In this document: one piece after another, positions 1 to 9,573 of the stretch
Position numbering within the stretch: position 1 is the first letter of the stretch
Layout: every line of letters starts with the position of its first letter
NCBI RefSeq assembly: GCF_000466745.1
Contig: NZ_ANNI01000007.1
Location: 1-64,000 of the forward strand
DNA from: Campylobacter concisus ATCC 51562
Lineage (GTDB): Bacteria; Campylobacterota; Campylobacteria; Campylobacterales; Campylobacteraceae
Direction: 5' to 3'
DNA length: 64,000 nt
The notes under the pieces: generated by a model
Database searches by the model: none
The model's input: the letters and a program-made list of their open reading frames with translations, nothing else
What the model was told of the DNA's origin: nothing
Made by a program: the position numbers and the translations under genes

Positions 1-69
1 GGGAAACGAGATTCGAACTCGCGACCCCAACCTTGGCAAGGTTGTGCTCTACCCCTGAGCTATTCCCGC
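1..69 (-). tRNA. tRNA-Gly (anticodon GCC), 3' end cut by window edge
   Basis: Read on the minus strand from position 69, the sequence starts GCGGGAA and folds as a tRNA: a D-arm with AGCTCAGGGGTAGAGC, an anticodon stem-loop with GCC at 37-35, and a T-arm containing GTTCGAATC. The 3' acceptor strand runs off the window after TTTCCC, so the last pairs, the discriminator and any CCA are missing. GCC reads GGC and GGU glycine codons. The downstream 3' flank is not visible. Confidence 0.95.
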
Positions 70-120
70 AGTTAAAATGAAGTCCGCATTCTATCAGATT
101 GTTTTTCATTTGTCAAGATT

Positions 121-1281
121 TTATGGAAGTTTTATAAGAGAAATTTCACTATTTTGTAAAATTTCGCTTTGATCTGGGCTAGTTAAAAACATAAAAGTAC
201 TTTTTAAAATATGATCTATCATGCCAGAGCCGTATTTTCCACCATTTGTTGCTATAAATTTATCATTTTCAATATTTCCAAAAATGGCATTGATCCTGCC
301 TGATTTTACCTTTAAATTTTGCGCATTTATAGCATTTTGTATCACAAAGCAATCCTCTTTTAAAAGAGGCAAAACAAGCATCATCATGCAAACATAAGCT
401 GCCATTGGATTTCCAGGAAGGACAAAAATAAGTTTGCCATCTTTTTCATAAGCCTTGCAAGGTTTGCCAGGTCTTATATCAATATGTGAAAAAATTTCAT
501 TGTATCCAAGCTCGCTTAGAGCTATTTTCATAAAGTCAGCCTCACCAGCGCTTGCTCCGCCAGAACAGATAACTATGTCGTAGTTTGTGGCATTTAGAAA
601 TGCCTGTTTGACAGCACTTAGCTCATCTTTTATGATGCCAAGATATGAGCTATCTTGCCCAATAGAACTTAAAAGTGCAGCGATGCCAAAGGCATTTGCA
701 TTGTAAATTTCATCCTCGCTCGCTCTTTGCCAAGGCTCGATGATCTCGTTTCCGCTTGAGTAAACTGCAACACTAGGCTGTTTTTTAACATTTATAAAAC
801 TTATGCCCTGTGCTGCTAGTATCATTATGCCTCTAGTGTTTAAAACCTCGCCACTTTTTAATAAAATTTCACCAATCTTTACCTCTTCGCCTTTAAAGCG
901 ATACCCATCACCTTTTTTAAGATTATTTGGTGCTTTTATAAAATTTCCATCAACTACGCAGTCTTCAATCTTTATGATAGTATCAGCACCCTTTGGCATC
1001 TTCGCGCCAGTCATTATCTTAACGCACTCATTTTTGCCGATGCTTAGCTGCTCTTTATCGCCTGCAAAGGCACTTGCAACTATTTTATATGGCTTGTCTT
1101 TATCTTCAAATTTCACAGCAAAGCCATCAAGCGCAGAGTTATCAAAACATGGCAAGTCTTTTACCGCCACTACATCATTTGCCAATGTTTTACCAAGAGC
1201 CATGCTGATAGGTAAAATTTCACTATCTGTTTTTAATTTGAATTTAGATTTAAGCGCATCTAATGCATCATTTAGTAGCAT
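121..1281 (-). CDS. moeA: Molybdopterin molybdenumtransferase MoeA
   Basis: Inserts molybdate into adenylylated molybdopterin, the last step of molybdenum cofactor synthesis, in the cytoplasm. The 386 residues are close to the usual family length. Family signatures are visible in order: DNSALDGFAV near residue 50, the MoCF-binding stretch with VICSGGASAGEAD near residue 240, RPGKP and then VLPGNPMAAYV. The gene begins 2 nt after the murA stop with a GGAG ribosome binding site inside the end of murA, so the two are co-transcribed and probably coupled. Campylobacter uses Mo/W enzymes such as formate dehydrogenase and nitrate reductase, which fits. Several epsilonproteobacteria carry more than one moeA paralog, so which copy this is cannot be told here. 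Confidence 0.95.
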   Translation of the reverse strand: MLLNDALDALKSKFKLKTDSEILPISMALGKTLANDVVAVKDLPCFDNSALDGFAVKFEDKDKPYKIVASAFAGDKEQLSIGKNECVKIMTGAKMPKGADTIIKIEDCVVDGNFIKAPNNLKKGDGYRFKGEEVKIGEILLKSGEVLNTRGIMILAAQGISFINVKKQPSVAVYSSGNEIIEPWQRASEDEIYNANAFGIAALLSSIGQDSSYLGIIKDELSAVKQAFLNATNYDIVICSGGASAGEADFMKIALSELGYNEIFSHIDIRPGKPCKAYEKDGKLIFVLPGNPMAAYVCMMMLVLPLLKEDCFVIQNAINAQNLKVKSGRINAIFGNIENDKFIATNGGKYGSGMIDHILKSTFMFLTSPDQSEILQNSEISLIKLP

Positions 1282-1283
1282 TT

Positions 1284-2552
1284 TTACTCCTCAAGCCTAG
1301 TAATATTTGCACCAAGGCCTTGAAATTTCTCTTCTAAATTTTCATATCCTCTATCAAGGTGATAAATTCTATGTACCAAGCTTTCGCCATTTGCTATAAG
1401 AGCAGCTAGTATCAGCGCTGAGCTAGCTCTAAGATCTGTCGCCATCACATCGGCTGCATTTAGCTTGGCTGGTGCATAAACGCTTGCAATATGCCCATTT
1501 AATTTAATATCTGCTCCCATTCTAGCAAGCTCGCTAACGTGCATAAAGCGGTTTTCAAAAAGTCTCTCATCTATCGTGCTAACACCATTTGCCGCAAGGC
1601 AAAGCGCCATAAATTGAGCTTGCATATCTGTTGGAAAGCCCGGATACTCAGTGGTTCTTATCTCTACTGGTTTTATCTCTTTTGCTGGCAATATCGTGAT
1701 CTTGTCGCCATCTATCTCTATACCAAAACCCATCTCTTCAAATTTATTTAAAATAGCCGTCATATGGGCTGCATTTGCCTTTGTGACTGAAATTTTGCTA
1801 TTTGTTATAGCTCCAGCACAAAGGTATGTACCAGCCTCAATCCTATCAGGGATGACCTCGATATCGCAAATTTCAAGCAATTTTTGGCCGCTTCCAGTTA
1901 TCTTTAGTTCACTTGTGCCGATGCCTTCTATTTTAACGCCACTCTTAGCCAAAATTTCACAAATTTGCACCACTTCAGGCTCAAGCGCTACGTTAAAAAG
2001 CTCTGTCGTGCCGTGAGCTAGAGCTGCAGCCATGATGATATTTTCGCTGCCAGTTACGGTGATCTTATCAAAAACGATCTTTGCGCCTTTTAGTCCATTT
2101 GGTGCTGTTGCAACGACGTAGCCTTGCTTTATTTCGATATTTGCTCCCATTTTTTCGAGTGCATTTAGATGCAGATCAATAGGTCTTTGTCCGATCGCAC
2201 ATCCTCCAGGTAGGCTCACTTCGCAGTGGCCAAAACGTGCAAGAAGCGGTCCGAGCGTTAAGATCGATGCTCTCATCTTTCTAACGATGTCATAATTTGC
2301 AGTAGTTGAGCTTACACTGCTTGTATCTATGCTTAGTGAGTTTTTGTCTTTAAATTCGCACTTTGCTCCTAGGTTAGTTAGCAGTTGGCAAAGCGTTTTT
2401 ATATCAGCGACATTTGGGATATTTGTTAAATTTACACTTTTTTTTGCGAGTAAGGTTAGGGCGATGATCGGTAGAGCAGCATTTTTAGCACCGCTTATTT
2501 TTACTTCGCCACTTAGTTTGGTATTTCCTTTTATCTTTAAATAGTGCATCAT
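1284..2552 (-). CDS. murA: UDP-N-acetylglucosamine 1-carboxyvinyltransferase MurA
   Basis: Transfers enolpyruvate from PEP to UDP-GlcNAc, the first committed step of peptidoglycan synthesis. The 422 residues match the family. The N-terminal [11 protein letters not shown] motif is present. The active-site loop [15 protein letters not shown] carries the catalytic cysteine (about residue 118, the fosfomycin target), so the enzyme should be fosfomycin-sensitive at the target level. Two adjacent ATG codons (2552 and 2549) could both serve as start. It is the first gene of a murA-moeA pair. A TATAAT box lies about 37 nt upstream of the start. Confidence 0.97.
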   Translation of the reverse strand: MMHYLKIKGNTKLSGEVKISGAKNAALPIIALTLLAKKSVNLTNIPNVADIKTLCQLLTNLGAKCEFKDKNSLSIDTSSVSSTTANYDIVRKMRASILTLGPLLARFGHCEVSLPGGCAIGQRPIDLHLNALEKMGANIEIKQGYVVATAPNGLKGAKIVFDKITVTGSENIIMAAALAHGTTELFNVALEPEVVQICEILAKSGVKIEGIGTSELKITGSGQKLLEICDIEVIPDRIEAGTYLCAGAITNSKISVTKANAAHMTAILNKFEEMGFGIEIDGDKITILPAKEIKPVEIRTTEYPGFPTDMQAQFMALCLAANGVSTIDERLFENRFMHVSELARMGADIKLNGHIASVYAPAKLNAADVMATDLRASSALILAALIANGESLVHRIYHLDRGYENLEEKFQGLGANITRLEE

Positions 2553-2588
2553 TGTTTTTTGCCTTAAGAAAATATGTTTTTTGCCGAT

Positions 2589-2594
2589 ATTATA
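2589..2594 (-). promoter_or_regulatory. Candidate -10 box of murA-moeA
   Basis: The minus strand reads TATAAT here, preceded by an AT-rich stretch without a clear -35, as is normal for Campylobacter sigma-70 promoters. It lies about 37 nt upstream of the murA ATG. Assigned from motif and position only. Confidence 0.4.
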
Positions 2595-2691
2595 TTGCTT
2601 TTTAACTTAGAATAAAGAAAGCAAAGCACTATTTCCGGTTCATTTACGTTTAAAAGTTAAAATTGCAAATACTAAAATTTTGGATATAAAT

Positions 2692-3372
2692 ATGTCAAAT
2701 TCAATAAATAAAAAAATCTTTTTTATTCTTAGCATTATATTTTTTACAGGTTGTTCTTTTACCTCTAATCAACCGACAACTCCACAAAATGAAACAAATC
2801 AGACCGTAACTTCAAGTGTTGATTTTAGCGAGCAAATGATTGGTGAAATCATAGATGAAGATAATGATAGAGAAGATAAAAAATTTGGTTCTTTTTTTAA
2901 AAAATACCTAAATACAAGAGCTGGCGGTGATTGCTCAGGATTCGTTTCTATCGTAAATGCAAAGCATCAAAATATGTATTTTGATGAAAAGACAATAAAT
3001 CGCTACTACGATAATGGCGGTAGAAAGTCAAAAGCGATCTATAATTTTTATGAAAGTAAAAATTTAATTACTCATAAAAATCCAAAAATAGGCGATCTTG
3101 TATTTTTCTCAAATACTCTTGGCAAGGGTGTTCAGAAAAATAAAGATAAGAAAAATATCACTCATGTTGGCATAGTTACAGCTGTTCTTGGCGATGAGAC
3201 GGTAAAATTTATACATAATTCTGGCGGAAAGATAATTCATAGCTATATGAATCTAAAACAAAAAAATGTGCATCTAAAAGGAAATCAAGAGATAAATAGC
3301 TACCTTGTAAGGTGTTCAAACTCAAGTTGCTTGGCAGCAAATAGATTTGCTGGATATGGCAAAGCAAAATAA
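2692..3372 (+). CDS. NlpC/P60-family lipoprotein, putative cell wall endopeptidase
   Basis: Predicted periplasmic peptidoglycan hydrolase of the NlpC/P60 cysteine peptidase family. The ATG at 2692 is preferred over an in-frame TTG at 2680 because it puts a clean lipoprotein signal at the N-terminus (226 aa): a short basic start, a hydrophobic core and lipobox FTGC with the lipidated Cys at residue 21. The papain-like domain follows: GGDCSGFV with nucleophile Cys81, NITHVGIV with His158, and FIHNSGG near residue 175 as the third polar site. Residues 22-75 form a Thr/Gln/Asp-rich linker. It is monocistronic between divergent murA and the DUF455 gene. Two further cysteines near the C-terminus (SNSSC) could form a disulfide. 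The family is secure; the exact bond cut is not. Confidence 0.8.
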   Translation: MSNSINKKIFFILSIIFFTGCSFTSNQPTTPQNETNQTVTSSVDFSEQMIGEIIDEDNDREDKKFGSFFKKYLNTRAGGDCSGFVSIVNAKHQNMYFDEKTINRYYDNGGRKSKAIYNFYESKNLITHKNPKIGDLVFFSNTLGKGVQKNKDKKNITHVGIVTAVLGDETVKFIHNSGGKIIHSYMNLKQKNVHLKGNQEINSYLVRCSNSSCLAANRFAGYGKAK

Positions 3373-3480
3373 ATCAGAAATTTTTACTAAAAACCTTTTA
3401 AAACAAATACTAGGCTCAAATTTTAAGCATTATTTATATAAATTTACACTTGTAAATGCAGATTTAAATAAAGAGAAAAT

Positions 3481-4290
3481 ATGAATTTTTTTGATGAAAT
3501 TTGGGAAATTTTAAATGAAGGTGACATCGGGCTTAAATTTTTAAAATTTGAACTATTTTATGAGAAATTTAAACGAGATTTTAATATAAATTTTTGTGAA
3601 AGCTCTAAACCAAACGAGCTAATAACGCCTAGCTATGCAAAATTTTGTGAAGTAGTTAGCATGAAAGAGCTAAACAAAAAAGTAAAGCCAAAGGATAAAA
3701 ATTTAAATTTTATCCATTCGGTAGCTCATATTGAATTTAGTGCTATTGACATCGCGCTTGATGCTTGTTATAGATTTAGAAATTTGCCAAGAGAATTTTA
3801 TGAAGACTGGCTAGAAGTAGCTGAAGATGAGATCAGACACTTTTGTATGATAGAAAATTTGCTCTTAAAACAAGGCGGTAGATACGGCGAACTAAGTGTG
3901 CATGATGGCCTATTTATCGCACTTCAAAAGACTTCAGATAGTCTAACTAGCCGTATGGCGCTACTGCCACGATATATGGAGGCAAACGGCCTTGATGCAA
4001 ACGCTCATATTATAAAAAGGCTCGAAGGTGAGGGCGGAAACGAAGAGCTCATTGAGTGCCTAAAAGTCATCTTAAAGGAGGAGGTCTCTCATGTTTATAA
4101 AGGCGATAAGTGGTTTAAATTTGCTTGTAAAAAAGAGGGTATTGATGAAAATAGTTACTTTGACATTATCTTAAGTTTGTATCCAAATTCATTTAAAAAT
4201 GTTAGAGAGATCAATGAGCAAGATCGCTTAAAAGCTGGATTTAGCAAAGAAGAGCTTTGCTTGATAAAGAATTTCTCAAAGGAGAGATAG
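3481..4290 (+). CDS. DUF455 family ferritin-like protein
   Basis: A 269-residue cytoplasmic protein of the DUF455 family, whose members have a ferritin-like diiron helical bundle related to MiaE-type hydroxylases; the substrate is not established. Metal-ligand-type residues are visible: HIEFSAIDIALDA (HxxE near residue 80), then EDEIRHF about 35 residues later, and a second pair of Glu/His sites in EEVSHVYKGD near residue 205. The stop codon overlaps the GTG start of the following sixA-like gene by one base, and the shared stretch contains that gene's ribosome binding site. The two are therefore translationally coupled. The 108-nt gap upstream is AT-rich and holds nothing recognisable. Confidence 0.8.
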   Translation: MNFFDEIWEILNEGDIGLKFLKFELFYEKFKRDFNINFCESSKPNELITPSYAKFCEVVSMKELNKKVKPKDKNLNFIHSVAHIEFSAIDIALDACYRFRNLPREFYEDWLEVAEDEIRHFCMIENLLLKQGGRYGELSVHDGLFIALQKTSDSLTSRMALLPRYMEANGLDANAHIIKRLEGEGGNEELIECLKVILKEEVSHVYKGDKWFKFACKKEGIDENSYFDIILSLYPNSFKNVREINEQDRLKAGFSKEELCLIKNFSKER

Positions 4291-4784
4291 TGAGTAAAAT
4301 TTATTTCATAAGACATTCAAAAGCGGTTGATGAGAATAAGGACGGAGCTAAAGATGCCTTAAGGGAGCTTAGTCAAAAAGGCAAAGAAGACGCTAAATTT
4401 ATGGCAAATAGACTAAAAATGTATGATGTGATGCCAGGAGCCATCTTTTCAAGCAGTGCTAAAAGGTGCGAGCAAACGGCAAAGATTATCACTAAAACTT
4501 TAAAATTTAAAGAAGAGACCAGCCTTATAGATGAGCTTTATGATATAAGTTTTGAAGATCTTTTAAAATTTGTCAAAAATATAGATGAGAGTTTGGATGA
4601 AATTTTTATCATCACGCACAACCCAAGCATAACTGAAATTTGTGAGTATTTAAGCGATTCATCAATAGACAATATCCCAACTTCTGGAATATTTTGCGTT
4701 GAGTTTGGATGTAAATTTAGTGAGTTAAAAGAGGGTAGTGCAAAAGCGTTATTTTTTGACCACCCCAAAAAACATCAAAGATAA
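4290..4784 (+). CDS. sixA: SixA-type histidine phosphatase
   Basis: A member of the histidine phosphatase superfamily that in other bacteria dephosphorylates phosphohistidine on HPt or PTS-type proteins. The start chosen is GTG at 4290: it is preceded by AAGGAGA at 4279-4285 and gives IYFIRHSKA with the catalytic RHS(G/K) motif at residues 8-10. The second conserved His is in FIITHNPSITE and a conserved Glu sits in the IDELYD segment. Length is 164 aa, typical for SixA. An upstream TTG in the same frame would add 11 residues and lies inside the DUF455 gene. The phosphorylated partner cannot be inferred from the neighbourhood. Confidence 0.82.
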   Translation: MSKIYFIRHSKAVDENKDGAKDALRELSQKGKEDAKFMANRLKMYDVMPGAIFSSSAKRCEQTAKIITKTLKFKEETSLIDELYDISFEDLLKFVKNIDESLDEIFIITHNPSITEICEYLSDSSIDNIPTSGIFCVEFGCKFSELKEGSAKALFFDHPKKHQR

Positions 4785-4793
4785 TTTAACACT

Positions 4794-6053
4794 TTAGTTT
4801 TTATCTTTAAAAATTTCGTTATACGAAGCAAAAATTTGCTCGCTTAGATCTTCTATTTTTTTAGACTTATCAACAAAATAATTTAAATTTTGTTCATTAT
4901 AGCCAGAAGCTGACTTCTCGAGCAAGAGTTTGATTTCATTATTTAGCGACGTTGTAAGTTCTTTTGACTTATCAAAATTTTTATTTTGCTTGTGTTCGCT
5001 TATACTCTCGTTCTCATACCAATCTAGCAGACTTTGCGCTAAATCACGTATTTCTTCACTATATCCTTGTTCGTTTATAAGATCAGAGTACACTTTAGTT
5101 TTGTAGGCAATTTGCGAAATTTTTGCAATTATGGCAAAGGTTTTATTTTCGACATATTTTGATGTTTGAGCAGTATTTTGTGCATTTGCATTAAACTCGC
5201 TCAATACCTTTTTGAAATTTTCTACATTTTGTGTCGTTAGTTTAGAAATTTCATCGATTTTTTTAGAATTTTCATCGATATCATTTACCTCTTGCTGAAG
5301 TGTTTTTATATTGACTTCTATGTCGCTTGCGGCTTTTTGTGTGTTTTCAGCTAGTTTTCTTACCTCATCAGCAACTACCGCAAAACCACGTCCGTGCTCT
5401 CCTGCGCGGGCAGCTTCAATGGCGGCGTTAAGAGCAAGCAGATTTGTCTGATCGGCAATATCTTTTATTAAATTTAAAACAGAGCTTATTTCAGAAGCCC
5501 TAGTGCTTAGCATACCAGTAGCATTTGAGCAGCTTTGTACTAGACCATCAAGCTCTCCCATGTTTTGACTAAGTTCGACGATGTTTGACATATTTTCTCT
5601 TGCTATTTGTGCAGTTTGTTTAGCATCTGTTGCTGTTTGGCTTAAATTTTTGATACTTTCATTTAGATCATCTCTTACATAATTTATACCATTTATACCG
5701 TTTCCAAGTTTGTCAAGCTCGCTTGATAGAAGACCTCTAACCTTGCTTTTTTGGCCGTCTTTTATACCTGTGACACCCTTGCTCATAGATATGGCATTTC
5801 GTTTAAATAAACCCCTAAACCCTTCTACAAATATATTTCTATATGTTTTCGAGTTTTGTGCAGCTTGGACTGAGGTTGAAATTTCACGTTGAAGCGCCTC
5901 AACTTGATCTAATAGATCATTTATGCCAAGGGCGACTTCATACATCTCGTCCTTTTCTCCAACATTGACAATGCGAGGCTCTAGTATGCCATTTCTTGCC
6001 GATTTGACAACACTTAAAATCTCATTTATTGCATTTGATTTTTTCTTAAACAT
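4794..6053 (-). CDS. Soluble methyl-accepting chemotaxis protein (CetA/Aer-like signalling subunit)
   Basis: A 419-residue cytoplasmic chemoreceptor with no membrane segment. Residues 1-60 resemble a HAMP-like linker ([17 protein letters not shown]). Residues about 115-300 form the coiled-coil signalling domain with the invariant hairpin tip [20 protein letters not shown] at 201-220 and the flank [13 protein letters not shown]. Residues about 303-380 look like the CZB zinc-binding domain seen at the end of many epsilonproteobacterial receptors, but the usual His and Cys ligands are replaced (Gln314, Gln340 and Asn). The gene begins 2 nt after a PAS-domain gene, an arrangement like the bipartite CetA/CetB energy-taxis receptor of C. 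jejuni. CetA itself is membrane-anchored as I recall, so this is a variant. Confidence 0.85.
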   Translation of the reverse strand: MFKKKSNAINEILSVVKSARNGILEPRIVNVGEKDEMYEVALGINDLLDQVEALQREISTSVQAAQNSKTYRNIFVEGFRGLFKRNAISMSKGVTGIKDGQKSKVRGLLSSELDKLGNGINGINYVRDDLNESIKNLSQTATDAKQTAQIARENMSNIVELSQNMGELDGLVQSCSNATGMLSTRASEISSVLNLIKDIADQTNLLALNAAIEAARAGEHGRGFAVVADEVRKLAENTQKAASDIEVNIKTLQQEVNDIDENSKKIDEISKLTTQNVENFKKVLSEFNANAQNTAQTSKYVENKTFAIIAKISQIAYKTKVYSDLINEQGYSEEIRDLAQSLLDWYENESISEHKQNKNFDKSKELTTSLNNEIKLLLEKSASGYNEQNLNYFVDKSKKIEDLSEQIFASYNEIFKDKN

Positions 6054-6055
6054 AT

Positions 6056-6556
6056 CTAGAGCCTTTGTAAGTTGTTTATAAATTCATCATAGCTTGTTGA
6101 TTTTTCTTCCAAAAAATTAAATAAATATTTTTTAGATGCTTCGATACCGCCATCTCGTTCTAGCTCAAGTAGTTTTGCATAAAGTGGTTTTATGATCTCT
6201 ATCGCTTTTGCATTTGGCTTACGTCTAACAGAATAGTATCCAACGATATTATCTTGTTGATCAAGTGAAGCTGTGATATTACCAAATACCCAGTAAAATC
6301 CACCATTGAGAGTTTTATTTTTAATAAAGGCAAAAATTTCCTCTTTATTTTGTATGCGCTCCCAAAGTAGCTTAAAAATAACTCTTGGCATATCAGTGTG
6401 TCTTATTATATTGTGCGGTTTTCCCAAGAGATCACCTTGTTTTACTCCTACGATATTTAAAAAAGGCTCGTTGCAATAAGTGATCCTTCCTTTTGTATCT
6501 GTTTTTGAAACTAAAAATGCGTTCTCATCAACGCCATATTCTCTTTCTATAGGCAT
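6056..6556 (-). CDS. PAS-domain redox/energy sensor (CetB/Aer-like)
   Basis: A 166-residue cytoplasmic single-PAS protein. Residues about 15-115 show the Aer-type PAS pattern: [13 protein letters not shown], then [17 protein letters not shown] and the [11 protein letters not shown] strand. FAD binding is expected by analogy with Aer and CetB. The remaining about 50 residues are helical and could contact the partner receptor encoded 2 nt downstream. Length and layout match C. jejuni CetB. The start is supported by AAAGGAG on the minus strand just upstream. The gene lies only 21 nt after ctsF, so it may be the continuation of the transformation operon. Confidence 0.85.
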   Translation of the reverse strand: MPIEREYGVDENAFLVSKTDTKGRITYCNEPFLNIVGVKQGDLLGKPHNIIRHTDMPRVIFKLLWERIQNKEEIFAFIKNKTLNGGFYWVFGNITASLDQQDNIVGYYSVRRKPNAKAIEIIKPLYAKLLELERDGGIEASKKYLFNFLEEKSTSYDEFINNLQRL

Positions 6557-6577
6557 TTTACTCCTTTAAATGTTGAT

Positions 6578-7816
6578 TTAATTTTTAACAGCTTTTGCCA
6601 TATCCCACATTGGCATAAATATACCAAGGGCGAGCAAAAGCACCATAGCTGCGATAAATATTAGTAGTATCGGCTCAATATAGTTTGAAATATTATCAAT
6701 AATATCATTAAATTTCACTCTATAATAATCAGTAACTTTTTGTGTCATGTCATCTAAGCTACCACTTTGTTCGCCAGCACCTATCATTTGTATAAGCATG
6801 CCCTCATAAAGTCCTGTTTGCCTAAAGGCCTCGGTTAAGCTTATGCCGCGACCAACCAGTACTTTTACAGCAGTTAGCTTATTTCTTATATCTTGATTTG
6901 AAACAGTTACAACGGCAGTATCTAGCGCATCAGCGATAGGAAGTCCTGCGCGAACAAGCTCTGTAAAGATTAGATTAAATCTACTCATATTTGCAAAAAA
7001 TATTATTTTGCCCACAAGATAGACTTTTAGTAGATATTTATCGACCTTATCCCTAAAATTTTCATCATTTGAATATTGCCTTTTTAGCAAAAAAGCAAAT
7101 GCGACAAGAACAACTATTATGTATATACCGTAATTGCTCATTATGTATTCAATGTTTAGTAAAATTTTAGTAGGAAGTGGGAGATCGGCATTAAGCTGGC
7201 TAAAAATTTCTCGAAATTGTGGAACAACTGATGTCATAAGCACAATAAAAGCCAAAATTATAGAGCATATTACGGTTATTGGATACCTTATGGCTTTTTT
7301 AAATTTTTGCTGGTTATCCCAGACTTCCTGTAAGATAGAAGCTAGCTTTGATAATGCATCGGCCATATTACCAGTACTCTCTCCAAGCCTTACCATAGCG
7401 ACAGTGACATCGCCTAGCTCTTCTTGAAAATTTTCTATACTTTGAGTTAAGCTTGCACCTTGATTTAGGTCTTCATCTAGTGTTTGAAATATTGCTTTTA
7501 GCCTTTTATCCTCGGTAGCATTTGCTGTCTCTTTTATGCCATCATGTATTGATATACCAGCATTAGTCATAACGCTAAGTTGCCTTATGGTAGCAACAAG
7601 AGCTGGAATTTTTACTTTTGAAGAAGAGAAAATTTTGTTAAATTTTTCTTGCAAGTCCAAAAAATCATTATTGATACTTGAAACTTGAGTTTCTTTGATC
7701 TTTACTATCATGCCTTGAATATTTGCACGATTTTTTACATCATTTTTGCTATTGGCCTTTAGGCTCATCTTTTGGCGTTTGCCATCTTTTATATATTCTA
7801 TTTCATAAAATTTCAT
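6578..7816 (-). CDS. ctsF: Type II secretion/type IV pilus inner-membrane platform protein CtsF (GspF/PilC)
   Basis: Polytopic inner-membrane platform of the DNA-uptake (pseudopilus) machine. The 412 residues hold two GspF domains: the first starts near residue 70 with LVATIRQLSVMTNAGISIHDGI, and the second near residue 275 with SRFNLIFTELVRAGLPIADAL. Three hydrophobic segments lie near 170-190, 220-245 and at the C-terminus (ILLIFIAAMVLLLALGIFMP). The ATG overlaps the stop of the ATPase gene (ATGA), so the two are coupled. In C. jejuni the corresponding gene is required for natural transformation. Confidence 0.92.
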   Translation of the reverse strand: MKFYEIEYIKDGKRQKMSLKANSKNDVKNRANIQGMIVKIKETQVSSINNDFLDLQEKFNKIFSSSKVKIPALVATIRQLSVMTNAGISIHDGIKETANATEDKRLKAIFQTLDEDLNQGASLTQSIENFQEELGDVTVAMVRLGESTGNMADALSKLASILQEVWDNQQKFKKAIRYPITVICSIILAFIVLMTSVVPQFREIFSQLNADLPLPTKILLNIEYIMSNYGIYIIVVLVAFAFLLKRQYSNDENFRDKVDKYLLKVYLVGKIIFFANMSRFNLIFTELVRAGLPIADALDTAVVTVSNQDIRNKLTAVKVLVGRGISLTEAFRQTGLYEGMLIQMIGAGEQSGSLDDMTQKVTDYYRVKFNDIIDNISNYIEPILLIFIAAMVLLLALGIFMPMWDMAKAVKN

Positions 7817-9564
7817 ATCTTGGCAACTCTATATACTTCTTCGATTGTTGTTACACCATTTGCTGCGCGTATAACGCCATCGTGGAACATATCTATAAAG
7901 CCTTCGTCATAGGCAGCCTTTTTAAGCTCTTCTTTTGAAGCGTTGTTTGCTACGATACTTGCTATATGATCGCTGATAGACAATATTTCACTTATCATTT
8001 CACGCCCTAGATATCCGGTTTGTGAGCAGTGTTGGCAACCTACGCTTTTATAAAACTGATAATCTTTAGGAAGAAATTTCTTAATCTCATCAAGAGCTTT
8101 TTGAGATAGCGTGACTTTTTGTTTGCAATACGGGCAAAGCTTTCTTACAAGCCTTTGCGCCTCAATGCAAACTAGTGCACCACTCACTAAATATGGCTCA
8201 ATACCCATATCAACCATACGAGGTAAAGCGCTAATAGCGTCGTTTGTATGAAGTGTAGAAAAAACCAAGTGGCCAGTTAGTGCTGCTTGAATTGCGATTC
8301 TAAGCGTCTCTTGATCTCTGATCTCACCTATCATAATAATGTCTGGATCTTGCCTTAAAATAGAGCGAAGAGCTGAGATAAAAGTAAGCCCAGCCTTCTC
8401 ATTTACATGTACTTGTTGGATCATATTTAGCTGATACTCAACCGGATCTTCAACGGTAATAATCTTAGTTTTTACACTTTTTATGTCATTTAATGCACCA
8501 TAAAGTGTAGTCGTTTTTCCTGATCCTGTCGGACCAGTAACTAGGATGATGCCATAAGGCGCTTTCATGCTCTTTTTAAACTTAGCAAAGTTATCTGGAT
8601 GCATACCGAGGTCTTCAATGTTTATGATAACTTTTGATTTGTCCAAAATTCTTAAAACTATGCTTTCGCCGTTTAAAATAGGTAGTGTGGAGATACGAAA
8701 ATCGTACTCTTTATCTAAAATTTGAGCTGAAAATCTACCATCTTGTGGGCGGCGACGCTCTGCGATATCCATATTTGAAAGTAGCTTCATACGGCTAACC
8801 ATCGGAGGATAGATATCTTTATCAAATATAAATGTCTCACTTAGCATACCATCTATCCTGCTTCTTACGATGCAGTTTGTCTCAGTTGGCTCGATGTGAA
8901 TATCGCTTGCTCTGCTTTGAATAGATGTTTTTAAAATTATCTCAATTAGTTTTAAAATTCCAGAGCTTTCTGTGCTTTGCCCTTGACTGCTAGAGCTTGA
9001 AAGCTCTTTTCTAATCTCTGTAATGACGTCTTTTATACTTTCATTAAGAGCTATTTTATTTATATATTTTTCTATCTGGGCTGGATCGGCGCAAGCTACT
9101 TTTAATAGCTTTCTGTTAAATAAATTTTGAACTTTATCTTGAATGATCACATCAAAAGGATTTTTAAAAGCAACATAAACGCTTATCTCATCTTCTTTTA
9201 CAGGGATGGCGTTATATGATTTTAGCTGCGAGGTGCTTAGCTTTTCACTGATACGGTAGTCGATATCTATATCATCAAGATCAAAAAATGTGATTTTAAA
9301 TTTATCACATACATATTGAATAAAGCGCTTTTGATCTATCTGAAGACTAGTCGAAATTTCATCAATGTCAGTGTGTCCTCTTCTATAAATATCAGATAGA
9401 ATTTCAAAAAAAATCTCTTCTTCTAGCATATTTTCTTCAAGCAAAATAGCCAAAAGACTTTTTTCGTTTATTTTTTTTATCTCTATAATCTTTAAAATTT
9501 GCTCATCATTTAGTTTATTAAGTTGTTCTAATGTCTTTAGCGTTAAATTTTCTAAATTATTCAT
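7813..9564 (-). CDS. ctsE: Type II secretion/type IV pilus assembly ATPase CtsE (GspE/PilB)
   Basis: Cytoplasmic hexameric ATPase that powers pseudopilus assembly. The 583 residues include an N1E/MshEN-type N-terminal domain, a Ser-rich linker (about 189-201), Walker A GPTGSGKT at 344-351, the Asp box TVEDPVEY, Walker B around 408-413 (PDIIMIGEIRDQET), the His box HLVFSTLHTND, and a four-cysteine zinc module (CPYC near 440 and CQHC about 30 residues later). That zinc module is typical of assembly rather than retraction ATPases. The gene sits 9 nt after the preceding gene and overlaps ctsF. Confidence 0.94.
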   Translation of the reverse strand: MNNLENLTLKTLEQLNKLNDEQILKIIEIKKINEKSLLAILLEENMLEEEIFFEILSDIYRRGHTDIDEISTSLQIDQKRFIQYVCDKFKITFFDLDDIDIDYRISEKLSTSQLKSYNAIPVKEDEISVYVAFKNPFDVIIQDKVQNLFNRKLLKVACADPAQIEKYINKIALNESIKDVITEIRKELSSSSSQGQSTESSGILKLIEIILKTSIQSRASDIHIEPTETNCIVRSRIDGMLSETFIFDKDIYPPMVSRMKLLSNMDIAERRRPQDGRFSAQILDKEYDFRISTLPILNGESIVLRILDKSKVIINIEDLGMHPDNFAKFKKSMKAPYGIILVTGPTGSGKTTTLYGALNDIKSVKTKIITVEDPVEYQLNMIQQVHVNEKAGLTFISALRSILRQDPDIIMIGEIRDQETLRIAIQAALTGHLVFSTLHTNDAISALPRMVDMGIEPYLVSGALVCIEAQRLVRKLCPYCKQKVTLSQKALDEIKKFLPKDYQFYKSVGCQHCSQTGYLGREMISEILSISDHIASIVANNASKEELKKAAYDEGFIDMFHDGVIRAANGVTTIEEVYRVAKI

Positions 9565-9573
9565 CTCTTCTCT

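Noticed and set aside
803..1300. 165-codon plus-strand frame opposite moeA
   Set aside because: It is the mirror of a strongly conserved moeA frame, has no recognisable domain, and similar mirrors occur opposite most real genes here.
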